Source: Lachnospiraceae bacterium UBA3273 (GTDB taxonomy: Bacteria > Bacillota > Clostridia > Lachnospirales > Lachnospiraceae). From it: a stretch of 6,784 bases of DNA. The notes under the pieces were generated by a model. The model was given only the letters and a program-made list of their open reading frames with translations. It searched no databases and was not told the DNA's origin. Shown piece after piece: positions 1 through 6,693 of this stretch; the stretch's first letter is position 1, and each line of letters starts with the position of its first letter. Made by a program: the position numbers and the translations under genes. The stretch is taken from the NCBI GenBank assembly GCA_002362385.1, contig DEUB01000049.1:1-6784 (forward strand), written 5' to 3'.

Positions 1-82
1 AAATCTATGTGCGAAGTTTGAGTTCATTACATTTACATTTTTAATACTTTCTTTCTCTGTATGGAAAGATTGATTCTATTTT
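1..82. other. Non-coding flank downstream of the LRR gene
   Basis: No coding region can be supported here. It is the 3' flank of the minus-strand LRR/DUF4214 gene. A small hairpin (TCTTTC and GAAAGA arms at 50-55 and 64-69, 8-base loop) lies just past the stop. On the minus strand it is followed by an A-rich stretch rather than a T run, so it does not look like an intrinsic terminator. The real terminator may lie outside the window. Confidence 0.5.
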
Positions 83-2341
83 TTACGGTAGATTATATTC
101 CGCTTTCAACTTTTCGAACTCCGAAGAGTTGGTAAATCCATATACAAGGCTGTCTCTGGTTATTTCTTCCCTTTTAAGCCTTCCAACCCAATCATTCAAT
201 CCTGCTTCATCCGGCTCACGGTTTAAGAAGGTTTCATACATTCTGGTAACGAATTCTTTATCACTCAAATTCTGACCAGTAAATTCAGGAGAATGTAAGA
301 ACCCGTCAGCCGCAATATCTTCAATGCTCTTTTTACCTGTTACATATTCTTCACACCAATATTCAATGCCATCATCATCAAAGCTTCTTCCCAGCATTTT
401 GGTATACAGCCTTGCGACAAAACCGGTAGCTTGTATATTTTGGTCACGGTACTGTCCTAAGGACACAGACCCTCTGTCAACTCCAAAGTCTTCGCAGAGC
501 CCTGTAAACTCCTGGGATTCAGCAAATCCATGATAAACATATTCACGACTCGCTCCATTTTCGAGACATTTCAGCCAATATGCCTTTCCCCCTTCATCAC
601 TGTCCCGCCCAAACATAGTGCGATATAAAAATTCGACATACTGTTCGTTAGTATAATTTCTGTCTAAAAACTCATCGCTAAAGAAAAATCCTCTTGCTAC
701 CTCGGCAGCGCTTTCCTTCTTCGTACCCAACCGATTCATCCAATCTGAAAGTCCGGCATTCTCCGCATCGCGGATAAGGGCTACATTGTAGAGGCGGTAT
801 ACGAAGCCTTCTATTCCAGTTTTATCACGCCAGGTATCCGGGCCGGTGGGGATTATGTTTGTATCAGCAAGAGCATACTCTTTGTCACATATGGAACAGA
901 AACCATCTTCAGCATATCTGTGAGTGTGTCCCTCTTCAGAAACCAAATGACGATACTCTTTAGCGACAAATGTAACAGGCCGATTGCTCAAGGTGTCAGG
1001 AATTTCTACCGGAACTGTTGAGCCTAAATCAATTTGTAAGATAGTAACGCTCCCTTTATCTACCTCAAACACTCCATCTATTGTAAATCTAACGATTGAT
1101 GTTGGGTATGAGCCCATTACTTTTGTTGTCTGCGGTATTTCATCATCATAAATAAACATTGTTTGAAGTCTGATGCCTCCATCTCCAATAGATGTCATGC
1201 TATCCAGTAGTATCACATTCCTTGGAGTAACACTAAAATCTCCGCTTTTTATAGTCGTTACTCCTTGTGGTATTATCATTTCCTTTAATGAACTACAACC
1301 AGAAAAAGCAAATTGTCCTATAGTCATTACTCCTTCTGACAGGGTTACTTTACTTAATGAATCACAATCTATAAAAGCGCCTGTTCCTATAGTCATTACC
1401 CCTTCCGGTATTGTTACTTCTCTTAATGAACGGCAATAAATAAAGGCATCGATTCCTATAGTTATTAGCCCTTCCGGCAGTGTCACTTTTTCTAGTGAAC
1501 CGCAGCCCCAAAAGGTAGCGTATTCTATAGTTGTTACTCCTTTGAGTATTGTCACTTCTCTTAATGAACTGCAATCCTTAAAGGCACACCATCCTATAGT
1601 TGTTACCCCTTCCGGTATTGTCACTTCTTTTAATGAATCGCAACTCTCAAAAGCACCCTCTCCTATAGTCGTTACTCCTTCCGGTATTGTCACTTCTCTT
1701 AATGAATCGCAGTACCCAAAAGCACCCTCTCCTATAGTCGTTACCCCTTCCGGTATTGTCACTTCTCTTAATGAATCGCAGTTCCAAAAGGCGTTGTTTC
1801 CTATTGTTATTAGCCCTCTCGGCATTGCTACTTTTTCTAGTGAATAACAGTTAAAAAAAGCATCGGATTCTATAGTCGTTACTCCTTGTGGTATTATTAT
1901 TTCCTTTAATGAAATACAATTAGCAAAAGCACACGAGCCAACATACGTAACTCCGTCTCCTATAATTACTCTTCTAATGTGCATTATTTCTTGAATACTT
2001 ACAAAGCTCCAAGGAGAACTATTATTATCAAACGAATAATCTCTCATCCTCCCCACCCCATCAATATTCAGCAAATCATAAGTCCCATCCCCATCACTAT
2101 CCGTAATGGTATAAGTGACATTTCTCCCTTCGTTCTCACTCAAATCGCCGCAAAACCCGGTAATTGCCTCCAATCCACTTTCAGAAGTCATCTCCGCATA
2201 AAGTTCCAAAGCACTTCCGCTCACGCTTAACTCCCCATCCGTTTCTGCCATAACTGACAAAGGCAGCATCCCAAACGCAAGCACAATTACTGCAACTACC
2301 AATACAAATCTTCCTCTAAATCCCATCTCTTTTTTCTCCAT
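83..2341 (-). CDS. Secreted BspA-type leucine-rich repeat protein with C-terminal DUF4214 units
   Basis: This encodes a 752-residue exported protein, probably surface or extracellular, of the BspA/LRR_5 type. Such proteins are usually linked to adhesion or binding; the ligand here is unknown. Residues 1-32 form a signal peptide: basic start, hydrophobic core from about 12 to 30, likely cleavage after VMA. Residues 75-112 match the lead-in module common in BspA-like proteins (GVGRMRDYS then SPW) and include an acidic DSDGDGTYD loop that could bind calcium. Residues 122-374 are eleven 23-residue repeats of the form LxxVxIPxGVTTIGxxAFxxCxS. A spacer of about 375-470 is followed by HTH (472-474) and CSIC (482-485), a possible metal site. 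Residues 511-745 hold four DUF4214 units. There is no LPxTG motif or C-terminal membrane anchor, so attachment to the cell is unclear. The first ATG has no good ribosome binding site. The ATG at 2326 (residue 6) has GGAG nine bases upstream and may be the true start; the signal peptide survives either way. Family assignment is firm; function is inference. Confidence 0.9.
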   Translation of the reverse strand: MEKKEMGFRGRFVLVVAVIVLAFGMLPLSVMAETDGELSVSGSALELYAEMTSESGLEAITGFCGDLSENEGRNVTYTITDSDGDGTYDLLNIDGVGRMRDYSFDNNSSPWSFVSIQEIMHIRRVIIGDGVTYVGSCAFANCISLKEIIIPQGVTTIESDAFFNCYSLEKVAMPRGLITIGNNAFWNCDSLREVTIPEGVTTIGEGAFGYCDSLREVTIPEGVTTIGEGAFESCDSLKEVTIPEGVTTIGWCAFKDCSSLREVTILKGVTTIEYATFWGCGSLEKVTLPEGLITIGIDAFIYCRSLREVTIPEGVMTIGTGAFIDCDSLSKVTLSEGVMTIGQFAFSGCSSLKEMIIPQGVTTIKSGDFSVTPRNVILLDSMTSIGDGGIRLQTMFIYDDEIPQTTKVMGSYPTSIVRFTIDGVFEVDKGSVTILQIDLGSTVPVEIPDTLSNRPVTFVAKEYRHLVSEEGHTHRYAEDGFCSICDKEYALADTNIIPTGPDTWRDKTGIEGFVYRLYNVALIRDAENAGLSDWMNRLGTKKESAAEVARGFFFSDEFLDRNYTNEQYVEFLYRTMFGRDSDEGGKAYWLKCLENGASREYVYHGFAESQEFTGLCEDFGVDRGSVSLGQYRDQNIQATGFVARLYTKMLGRSFDDDGIEYWCEEYVTGKKSIEDIAADGFLHSPEFTGQNLSDKEFVTRMYETFLNREPDEAGLNDWVGRLKREEITRDSLVYGFTNSSEFEKLKAEYNLP
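107..811 (-). repeat. Four DUF4214 units in the LRR protein
   Basis: Residues 511-745 contain four diverged copies of about 55-60 residues, beginning near residues 512, 567, 640 and 696. Each follows the pattern FVxxLYxxxLxRxxDxxGxxYWxxxL...FxxSxEF. Examples of the core are LYRTMFGRDSDEGG, LYTKMLGRSFDDDG and MYETFLNREPDEAG. Each ends in a phrase such as FFFSDEF, FAESQEF, FLHSPEF or FTNSSEF. DUF4214 is common at the C-terminus of secreted bacterial proteins, and its biochemical role is not established. Copies two and three are separated by about 20 extra residues (620-639). The copies differ much more from each other than the LRR units do. Confidence 0.8.
1220..1978 (-). repeat. Eleven-unit 69-bp tandem repeat encoding BspA-type LRRs
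   Basis: Eleven in-frame 69-base units encode 23-residue repeats with no insertion or deletion. The conserved Phe falls at residues 139, 162, 185, 208, 231, 254, 277, 300, 323, 346 and 369, always 23 apart, and the Cys three residues later is kept in the first ten. The last unit (residues 352-374) is degenerate, with SGDFSVTPR in place of the AFxxCxS ending. The central units are nearly identical: 1634-1702 and 1703-1771 differ at about five of 69 bases. Outer units are more diverged. The pattern fits duplication from the middle of the array or recent homogenisation. Confidence 0.92.
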
Positions 2342-2390
2342 TTCTTATTCGCTTTCTTTCGTATCTCTTCAAGCCTCTATTCCATATACC

Positions 2391-2419
2391 ATTTTATCAA
2401 TCCAACTCCCCCACCACAA
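2391..2419 (-). promoter_or_regulatory. Weak candidate promoter for the LRR gene
   Basis: On the minus strand a TTGTGG (2414-2419) is followed after 17 bases by TAAAAT (2391-2396). The -10 matches consensus at five of six positions and the -35 at only three. Its position would give a leader of about 45 bases. If real it would be a weak or activator-dependent promoter. No better pair was found upstream of the gene. Confidence 0.25.
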
Positions 2420-2480
2420 TATGGGACAAAAAGTGTGACAAACAATTTTAATCATGTTCAAATTTCGAATAACAACTTCC

Positions 2481-2513
2481 TAATCATTGTCTGGTCTTTC
2501 TTGACGATGGTTA
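2481..2513. promoter_or_regulatory. Inverted repeat overlapping the -35 box, possible operator
   Basis: Arms TAATCATTGTC (2481-2491) and GACGATGGTTA (2503-2513) are 11-base inverted copies with two mismatches, separated by an 11-base spacer. The right arm covers most of the -35 hexamer (2501-2506) of the ATPase promoter, so a dimeric regulator bound here would block or modulate RNA polymerase. Both mismatches would be G-U pairs in plus-strand RNA, but the element lies upstream of the predicted transcription start and has no T run after it. A DNA site is therefore more likely than an RNA hairpin. The regulator is unknown. Confidence 0.35.
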
Positions 2514-2529
2514 AAAATACGTCTATAAT
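2501..2529 (+). promoter_or_regulatory. Sigma-A promoter of the AAA ATPase gene
   Basis: TTGACG (2501-2506) and TATAAT (2524-2529) are separated by exactly 17 bases, a near-consensus housekeeping promoter (11 of 12 positions). Transcription should start near 2536, giving a leader of about 65 bases. It is the strongest promoter visible in the window. Confidence 0.8.
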
Positions 2530-2586
2530 AAATTTATATTTTCATTTGGCCAGATATTATTTTTAAAACTCCATATACTTCTTTTG

Positions 2587-2592
2587 AAAGGA
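2587..2592 (+). promoter_or_regulatory. Ribosome binding site fixing the ATPase start at 2601
   Basis: AAAGGA lies eight bases before the ATG at 2601. An earlier in-frame ATG at 2592 overlaps the end of this motif and is far too close to be served by it. The start at 2601 (protein begins MTYIRRAAED) is therefore preferred, removing three residues from the longest open frame. Confidence 0.75.
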
Positions 2593-2600
2593 TGATAACC

Positions 2601-3875
2601 ATGACATATATTAGAAGAGCTGCTGAAGACACTATTATGCAGATTTCCGAAATGTTTCCTGTACTTCTGGTAACCGGCCCCAGGCAGGTAGGAAAGACAA
2701 CCTTATTGCAAATGCTTTCAGATATGCAGCGGGAGCAGGGTATAGAGCGCAAATATGTGACACTGGATGATCCCGACATAAGATATCTGGCAAAGCGTGA
2801 CCCGGCTCTGTTTTTACAGAGATATACTCCTCCGGTGCTGATCGACGAAATTCAATATGCAACAGAACTGCTGCCTTATATTAAAATGAGCGTAGATCGT
2901 TCCAAGAAAAAGGGAGACTTCTGGATAACGGGTTCCCAGGTATTCCGCCTTATGAACAACGTAAGCGAAAGTCTCGCCGGGCGTGTAGGTATCGTGAATA
3001 TACTGGGACTGTCCGACGCAGAAATATATCAAATACCAAGCGAACCCTTTTCTACAGACACAAAGCGGCTGATAAAGCGCCTGGCTGACGTAACCCCCCG
3101 TGGAATAAACGAAATCTATCAGCGGATATTCAGAGGTTCCATGCCGGAACTTTACGCTGACGGGAAAATTGACCCCGAAACCTATTATCGTTCCTATGTT
3201 GATACTTATTTACAAAGAGATATTCGTGACCTTGCCCAGGTTGCCGACGAAATGCAGTTTTATAATTTTATGACAGTTGTTGCCGCCCATACATCAAGGC
3301 CAATTGTATACGGGGAACTGGCGGACGCTGCGGGTATCTCCGCTCCTACGGCAAAAAAGTGGCTGTCTATTTTAGTATCGTCCCATATTATTGCACTCGT
3401 ACAGCCTTACCATAACAATATACTGAAACGTGTTGTAAAAATGCCTCTTCTCCATTTTTTGGATACAGGTCTGGCTGCTTACCTGCTAAAATGGGGAAAC
3501 CCTGAAGCATTGGAAAAAGGCGCCATGTCCGGTGCATTTTTTGAAAGCTATGTATTTTCAGAAATTTATAAAAGCTATCTGAATGCCGGAAAAGAACCTC
3601 CGATTTTTTACTACAGAGATAAAGACCAAAAGGAAATCGATTTATTGATTTATCAGAACGGAATACTATCGCCCATAGAAATTAAAAAAGCAGCTTCTCC
3701 CGGGAAAACTGCCATAAAAAATTTTCGTGTTCTGGAACCTGTAAATAAAGCTGATACCTTTGATGGATTAGAAACACTAAAGGTAGAAATCGGAACAGGA
3801 AGCGTCATCTGCATGGCAAATGATCTGCTTCCTGTTGATGAAAAGAACTGGTTTGTACCGGTCTGGCTGCTCTAA
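2601..3875 (+). CDS. AAA ATPase with C-terminal DUF4143 / PD-(D/E)XK nuclease-like domain
   Basis: This encodes a 424-residue cytoplasmic ATPase of the widespread AAA_14/DUF4143 family. The N-terminal P-loop domain has Walker A GPRQVGKTT (residues 26-34), Walker B PVLIDEIQ (78-85) and a sensor-like WITGSQ (108-113), followed by SLAGR (124-128), which is typical of the family. Residues 238-258 (GELADAAGISAPTAKKW) look like a helix-turn-helix. The DUF4143 part follows (about 276-424). It contains E315, then D347, then E360-I-K362, which fit the spacing of a PD-(D/E)XK nuclease core. All nucleotide-binding residues are intact and the length is normal for the family, so the gene is not a remnant. 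Members are common in gut Firmicutes and archaea, often in many copies, and their physiological role is not settled; nuclease activity is not proven. It is a single gene under its own promoter and ends 31 bases from the convergent neighbour. Family call is confident; cellular function is unknown. Confidence 0.92.
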   Translation: MTYIRRAAEDTIMQISEMFPVLLVTGPRQVGKTTLLQMLSDMQREQGIERKYVTLDDPDIRYLAKRDPALFLQRYTPPVLIDEIQYATELLPYIKMSVDRSKKKGDFWITGSQVFRLMNNVSESLAGRVGIVNILGLSDAEIYQIPSEPFSTDTKRLIKRLADVTPRGINEIYQRIFRGSMPELYADGKIDPETYYRSYVDTYLQRDIRDLAQVADEMQFYNFMTVVAAHTSRPIVYGELADAAGISAPTAKKWLSILVSSHIIALVQPYHNNILKRVVKMPLLHFLDTGLAAYLLKWGNPEALEKGAMSGAFFESYVFSEIYKSYLNAGKEPPIFYYRDKDQKEIDLLIYQNGILSPIEIKKAASPGKTAIKNFRVLEPVNKADTFDGLETLKVEIGTGSVICMANDLLPVDEKNWFVPVWLL

Positions 3876-3906
3876 TATTGAAAAATCACAAAACGCTTTT
3901 TTCCGT
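3876..3906. other. Short convergent gap without a clear terminator
   Basis: Only 31 bases separate the stop codons of the convergent ATPase and 755-residue genes. The gap contains AAAACGCTTTTTT, whose possible stem is almost all A-T, so it is a poor terminator in either direction. No GC-rich hairpin with a T run was found. Transcripts may read into the opposite gene. Confidence 0.45.
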
Positions 3907-6174
3907 CTACATCTGATAAAACAGCAGGTTATCATTGAGTTCTTCCGTGATCTCTCCTCCTGCCTGGGTGTATTTATTGTACAACCCGTTGTACCTCTGC
4001 AGTTTCTTGGCATTATCCGCCTCAAACTTCGTGATGGAGGTCTGATACAGCGGATTGGCCTTTAATTCGTCACGGACAGTCTTTATAAAGGGACAATAAC
4101 GGACCAGAATGTCCCTTGCGATCTTATTAAGCCTGAAACTTCCTTTGGATTCAAACTTGATCCAGTTGATATAATCCTTTACAAATACCTCGCGGTAATT
4201 ATTTTTCGCCTGCGCCAACGTGGCTTTAAGCTTCTCCTTGGCCTCTGTGGACAGATCCCGGTTATTGCGGTAGAACTGAATATAAGTACAGTATTCTGCC
4301 GTAAGAGATTTTTCCCTTACATCGTTCCAGTGAACGCCTTCCAGCCTGCGGCACATTTCCCAGCGATAACGACCGATCGTCTCAAGCATAAGTTCATTCA
4401 AATCAACGGCAGTGAAAACAGGGAACATAAAACGTGCCGGCGTATCGCTCTTAACGCCTGATATTTCCTGCCACATCATAGCCTTTGTTCCTGCATTGGG
4501 CATCAGAACTATATCGGGCAGGATTTCCTTCATGATACGGTCGCTGTTTATGCCCTTTGCCGGATCTGAAAAAGGAACTTCCCGGTAAAATATGGAATAA
4601 TCCAGCTTCCTGACTTCATTTAAAGCCTCTTCCAGCTTTTCTGCCGTTACCAACATCTTATCAATGGAGTTAAGCAGGTCGTTCTCACATAAAACCGGAC
4701 AGAAGGTGGAAATCTTTCCGTAGGTCGTTTTATTGACCGTTGCAAACATATTCTGAATCTCAAACTGAACCCGCATACTATGGTTCTCAAAGTATTCCGG
4801 TATCTGCTCCTTGGTAATCTTCCCGTTTTTATACAGATCCGCCAAATGTGCAGAATAGCTCATATCAAACTGATTCTTGGAAGGCTCCTTCTCTCCTCTG
4901 TAAATACACTTGAGCCATTCGTAAATCGTATAAATATGATCCGAACTGCAGATATCCAGATGGGCACACAGAGCATAAAGAGCCTTGGCATGCTCCTCCC
5001 CTACATAGGATAAATCCATAAAACCGAAATTTAAGAACATCTCCAGGACCGGAGTCAGAGTGCTTTCATCCTTTACGGCCTTCATAAAGACCTTATAGTA
5101 GATCTCATAAAATACCGTGGTAATACTCCTTCTAAGGGAATAAGCGTCCTTATCGCTTGAAAGCATATCCGGAAGATTTCTGTACGCAATGATCCGTTCG
5201 CTGATATTTTCCATCTCATCATACTCGTAGCCGGCATACTTGAGAATATGGTTCAAAGCGTCTACCGAAGTGATATCCATTTCCGCTCTCGCTGTTCCGC
5301 TTTCTACAGCTTCCGCCTGATCCCCTGCATAATCATAAGCGTTAAATTCCTTTAACCGTCTTTGAACCAGTTTTTCATCATACACATTCAGCTTTTCGGC
5401 AAACTTGATGATCAGATTGATTTTTTCCTTTACTTCCGTGATCTCATATTTCTTCCCATACATCTGGATCGACAGATCAAAATAGAGCTTGAAAAGATCA
5501 TTTCTGGATTCGGTAAGCAGAATATCTTTATTATAAGATAAATAGGATTCCATCTCCCTGATACCCTGTGCAAACCTGCGCATCTGTGCAGCCGCTTCCA
5601 TGATCGCTCCTACCGTAAGACCGTCATCCTTTTCCATGAGCTGTAAATATTCCTGCATATAAGTCTTTACCAGGCTCATGCTGTTATTTACTTCCCAGGC
5701 TTCCGCCTTATGCTGCATGACCAGCGGATTAAAATGTTCCATTCCGGGAAAGCTCTGTCCCTCCACTTTGTACTTGCTGCAAAACGTTACGTAATCATTA
5801 TATGTATTTTCCACAAACATATGGAACTGTCGCGCCTTACTATACAGATCAGAATAAAGCGTCAGCAGATTATGCCGCTGTTCAATAGCCGTCCGTAGGA
5901 ATATATTGCGGATTCTTTCCTGCCCTGTCAGTATATTCATTAAATCCTTTGTGCTTTCGCAGACAAAAGCTGCCAGTGTGGCATCTTCGCCGACGATATA
6001 ATCACACAAAAATATATCCTTCTCCAAAATGCCGATGATCGCATTTTTTTCCAGGCGAACCTCTGAAAAATCAAACTTCTGTATTACTGTGCCTTCCTGC
6101 ACCAGATACCAGTACTTTACTTTATCATTTTTTCTGGCAATAACCTGCCCGTTCTGAACTTTTATAACCTTCAT
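3907..6174 (-). CDS. Large protein with N-terminal cyclic-nucleotide-binding-like domain, function unknown
   Basis: This encodes a 755-residue protein with no signal peptide or membrane segment, hence probably cytoplasmic. Residues 1 to about 75 are strand-rich with the rhythm of a CRP-type cyclic-nucleotide-binding beta roll: YWYLVQEGTV (21-30), IIGILE (46-51) and EDATLAAF (63-70) sit where such domains have the turn after strand 3, the phosphate-binding cassette and the strand after it. The usual cassette Arg is not seen, so classical cAMP binding is doubtful. Residues from about 80 onward are mostly helical and include charged amphipathic helices near 504-526 and 640-668. No helix-turn-helix, kinase, cyclase or nuclease motif was recognised, which argues against a CRP/FNR-type regulator. 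GAGAGG (6181-6186) six bases before the ATG supports the start. The flavodoxin gene ends 55 bases upstream on the same strand and may be co-transcribed. The reading frame is long and intact. I do not recognise the main body of the protein; a sensory or scaffolding role is only inference. Confidence 0.85.
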   Translation of the reverse strand: MKVIKVQNGQVIARKNDKVKYWYLVQEGTVIQKFDFSEVRLEKNAIIGILEKDIFLCDYIVGEDATLAAFVCESTKDLMNILTGQERIRNIFLRTAIEQRHNLLTLYSDLYSKARQFHMFVENTYNDYVTFCSKYKVEGQSFPGMEHFNPLVMQHKAEAWEVNNSMSLVKTYMQEYLQLMEKDDGLTVGAIMEAAAQMRRFAQGIREMESYLSYNKDILLTESRNDLFKLYFDLSIQMYGKKYEITEVKEKINLIIKFAEKLNVYDEKLVQRRLKEFNAYDYAGDQAEAVESGTARAEMDITSVDALNHILKYAGYEYDEMENISERIIAYRNLPDMLSSDKDAYSLRRSITTVFYEIYYKVFMKAVKDESTLTPVLEMFLNFGFMDLSYVGEEHAKALYALCAHLDICSSDHIYTIYEWLKCIYRGEKEPSKNQFDMSYSAHLADLYKNGKITKEQIPEYFENHSMRVQFEIQNMFATVNKTTYGKISTFCPVLCENDLLNSIDKMLVTAEKLEEALNEVRKLDYSIFYREVPFSDPAKGINSDRIMKEILPDIVLMPNAGTKAMMWQEISGVKSDTPARFMFPVFTAVDLNELMLETIGRYRWEMCRRLEGVHWNDVREKSLTAEYCTYIQFYRNNRDLSTEAKEKLKATLAQAKNNYREVFVKDYINWIKFESKGSFRLNKIARDILVRYCPFIKTVRDELKANPLYQTSITKFEADNAKKLQRYNGLYNKYTQAGGEITEELNDNLLFYQM

Positions 6175-6229
6175 ATGAATCCTCTCAAATGTCTTTTTAT
6201 GCCTTAATTATTATGTTATCGCTTTCCTT
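6175..6229 (-). promoter_or_regulatory. Operon-like spacer and ribosome binding site before the 755-residue gene
   Basis: These 55 bases separate the flavodoxin stop from the next ATG on the same strand. GAGAGG at 6181-6186 is a moderate ribosome binding site with six-base spacing. No hairpin-plus-T-run terminator is visible, and no convincing -35/-10 pair was found, only AT-rich fragments such as CATAAT. Co-transcription from the flavodoxin promoter is the simplest reading. Confidence 0.5.
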
Positions 6230-6685
6230 TTATAATCCCAGCCAATTCCTTATCCGACTTTCAGATAGATCATTGCCGTTAACTGCCTCTGATACCTTTG
6301 CGCCCGGTGCACTTTTTTGGATATCCTGGGCGCTGTTCCCTGTTCCTCCGCCGCCATTGGTCACAAAAATATCTATTTTCTTGCCCTGTAGATCATATTC
6401 CTCTAAAAATGACAGAACCGGCATCGGACAGGTACTGCACCAGTTGGGAAATCCCAGAATGATCCTGTCATAACTGCTCATATCCTCCACTTTTCCTGTA
6501 AGCCCGGGCCTTGCATTCTCCTGCAGCTCCTTTCTTGCTTCGTCCACACACTTCTGATAATCTGCGGAATAAGGGGTTACCGTCTGAATTTCAAACAAAT
6601 CCGCTTCCGCAATCTTTGCCACCTTCTCTGCCGCTGCTTTTGCATTTCCGGAATAGCTAAAATAAGCCACCAATGTTTTTGACAT
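6230..6685 (-). CDS. Small flavodoxin (flavodoxin-like FMN protein)
   Basis: This encodes a 151-residue single-domain flavodoxin, a cytoplasmic FMN-binding electron carrier or small flavin reductase. The phosphate loop is at residues 10-14 (SYSGN, after the strand TLVAYF). The segment RIILGFPNW (74-82) is the second FMN-contact loop, followed by VLSFLEEYDLQGKKI and VTNGGGGTGNS (108-118), all in the order seen in flavodoxin-like proteins of gut Clostridia. Length is normal for the short-chain form. An in-frame ATG at 6775 would add 30 residues, but that extension runs back through the promoter and upstream terminator. The ATG at 6685 has AAGGAGG eight bases upstream and gives the canonical N-terminus MSKTLVAYFSYSG. 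Unusually, the loop after the FMN-contact Trp reads WCSTCP (82-87), a CxxC next to the expected flavin site. Its redox partner is not identifiable. The 755-residue gene follows 55 bases downstream, probably in the same transcript. Confidence 0.92.
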   Translation of the reverse strand: MSKTLVAYFSYSGNAKAAAEKVAKIAEADLFEIQTVTPYSADYQKCVDEARKELQENARPGLTGKVEDMSSYDRIILGFPNWCSTCPMPVLSFLEEYDLQGKKIDIFVTNGGGGTGNSAQDIQKSAPGAKVSEAVNGNDLSESRIRNWLGL

Positions 6686-6693
6686 ATCAGTAT

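Larger units (their letters stand above)
2342..2600. other. Divergent intergenic region between the LRR and AAA ATPase genes
   Basis: This AT-rich 259-base spacer separates two genes reading outward. It contains a strong plus-strand promoter, an inverted repeat over that promoter's -35 box and a weak minus-strand promoter candidate, each listed separately. No tRNA, small RNA or short gene is evident. The 5' untranslated region of the ATPase gene (about 2536-2600) contains no convincing riboswitch-like fold. Confidence 0.6.

Noticed and set aside
50..69. Hairpin downstream of the LRR gene as its terminator
   Set aside because: The six-pair stem is A-T rich with an 8-base loop and no T run follows it on the minus strand.
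1173..1847. Open plus-strand frames opposite the LRR repeats
   Set aside because: They are the antisense of the 69-bp tandem repeat. Because the unit length is a multiple of three, an open antisense frame stays open in each copy. Their repetitive product and lack of a ribosome binding site argue against a gene.
1220..1978. CRISPR-like array
   Set aside because: The 69-base repeats have no unique spacers, are continuous and encode an LRR protein in frame.
2457..2469. Imperfect palindrome TTCAAATTTCGAA upstream of the ATPase promoter
   Set aside because: It is short, AT-rich and has a mismatch. Such sites arise often by chance, and it lies about 30 bases upstream of the -35.
2601..6174. Cyclic-nucleotide defence system made of the ATPase/nuclease and the cyclic-nucleotide-binding-like protein
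   Set aside because: There is no nucleotide cyclase in the window, the two genes are convergent rather than in one operon, and the binding cassette looks degenerate. The idea is not supported by the sequence.
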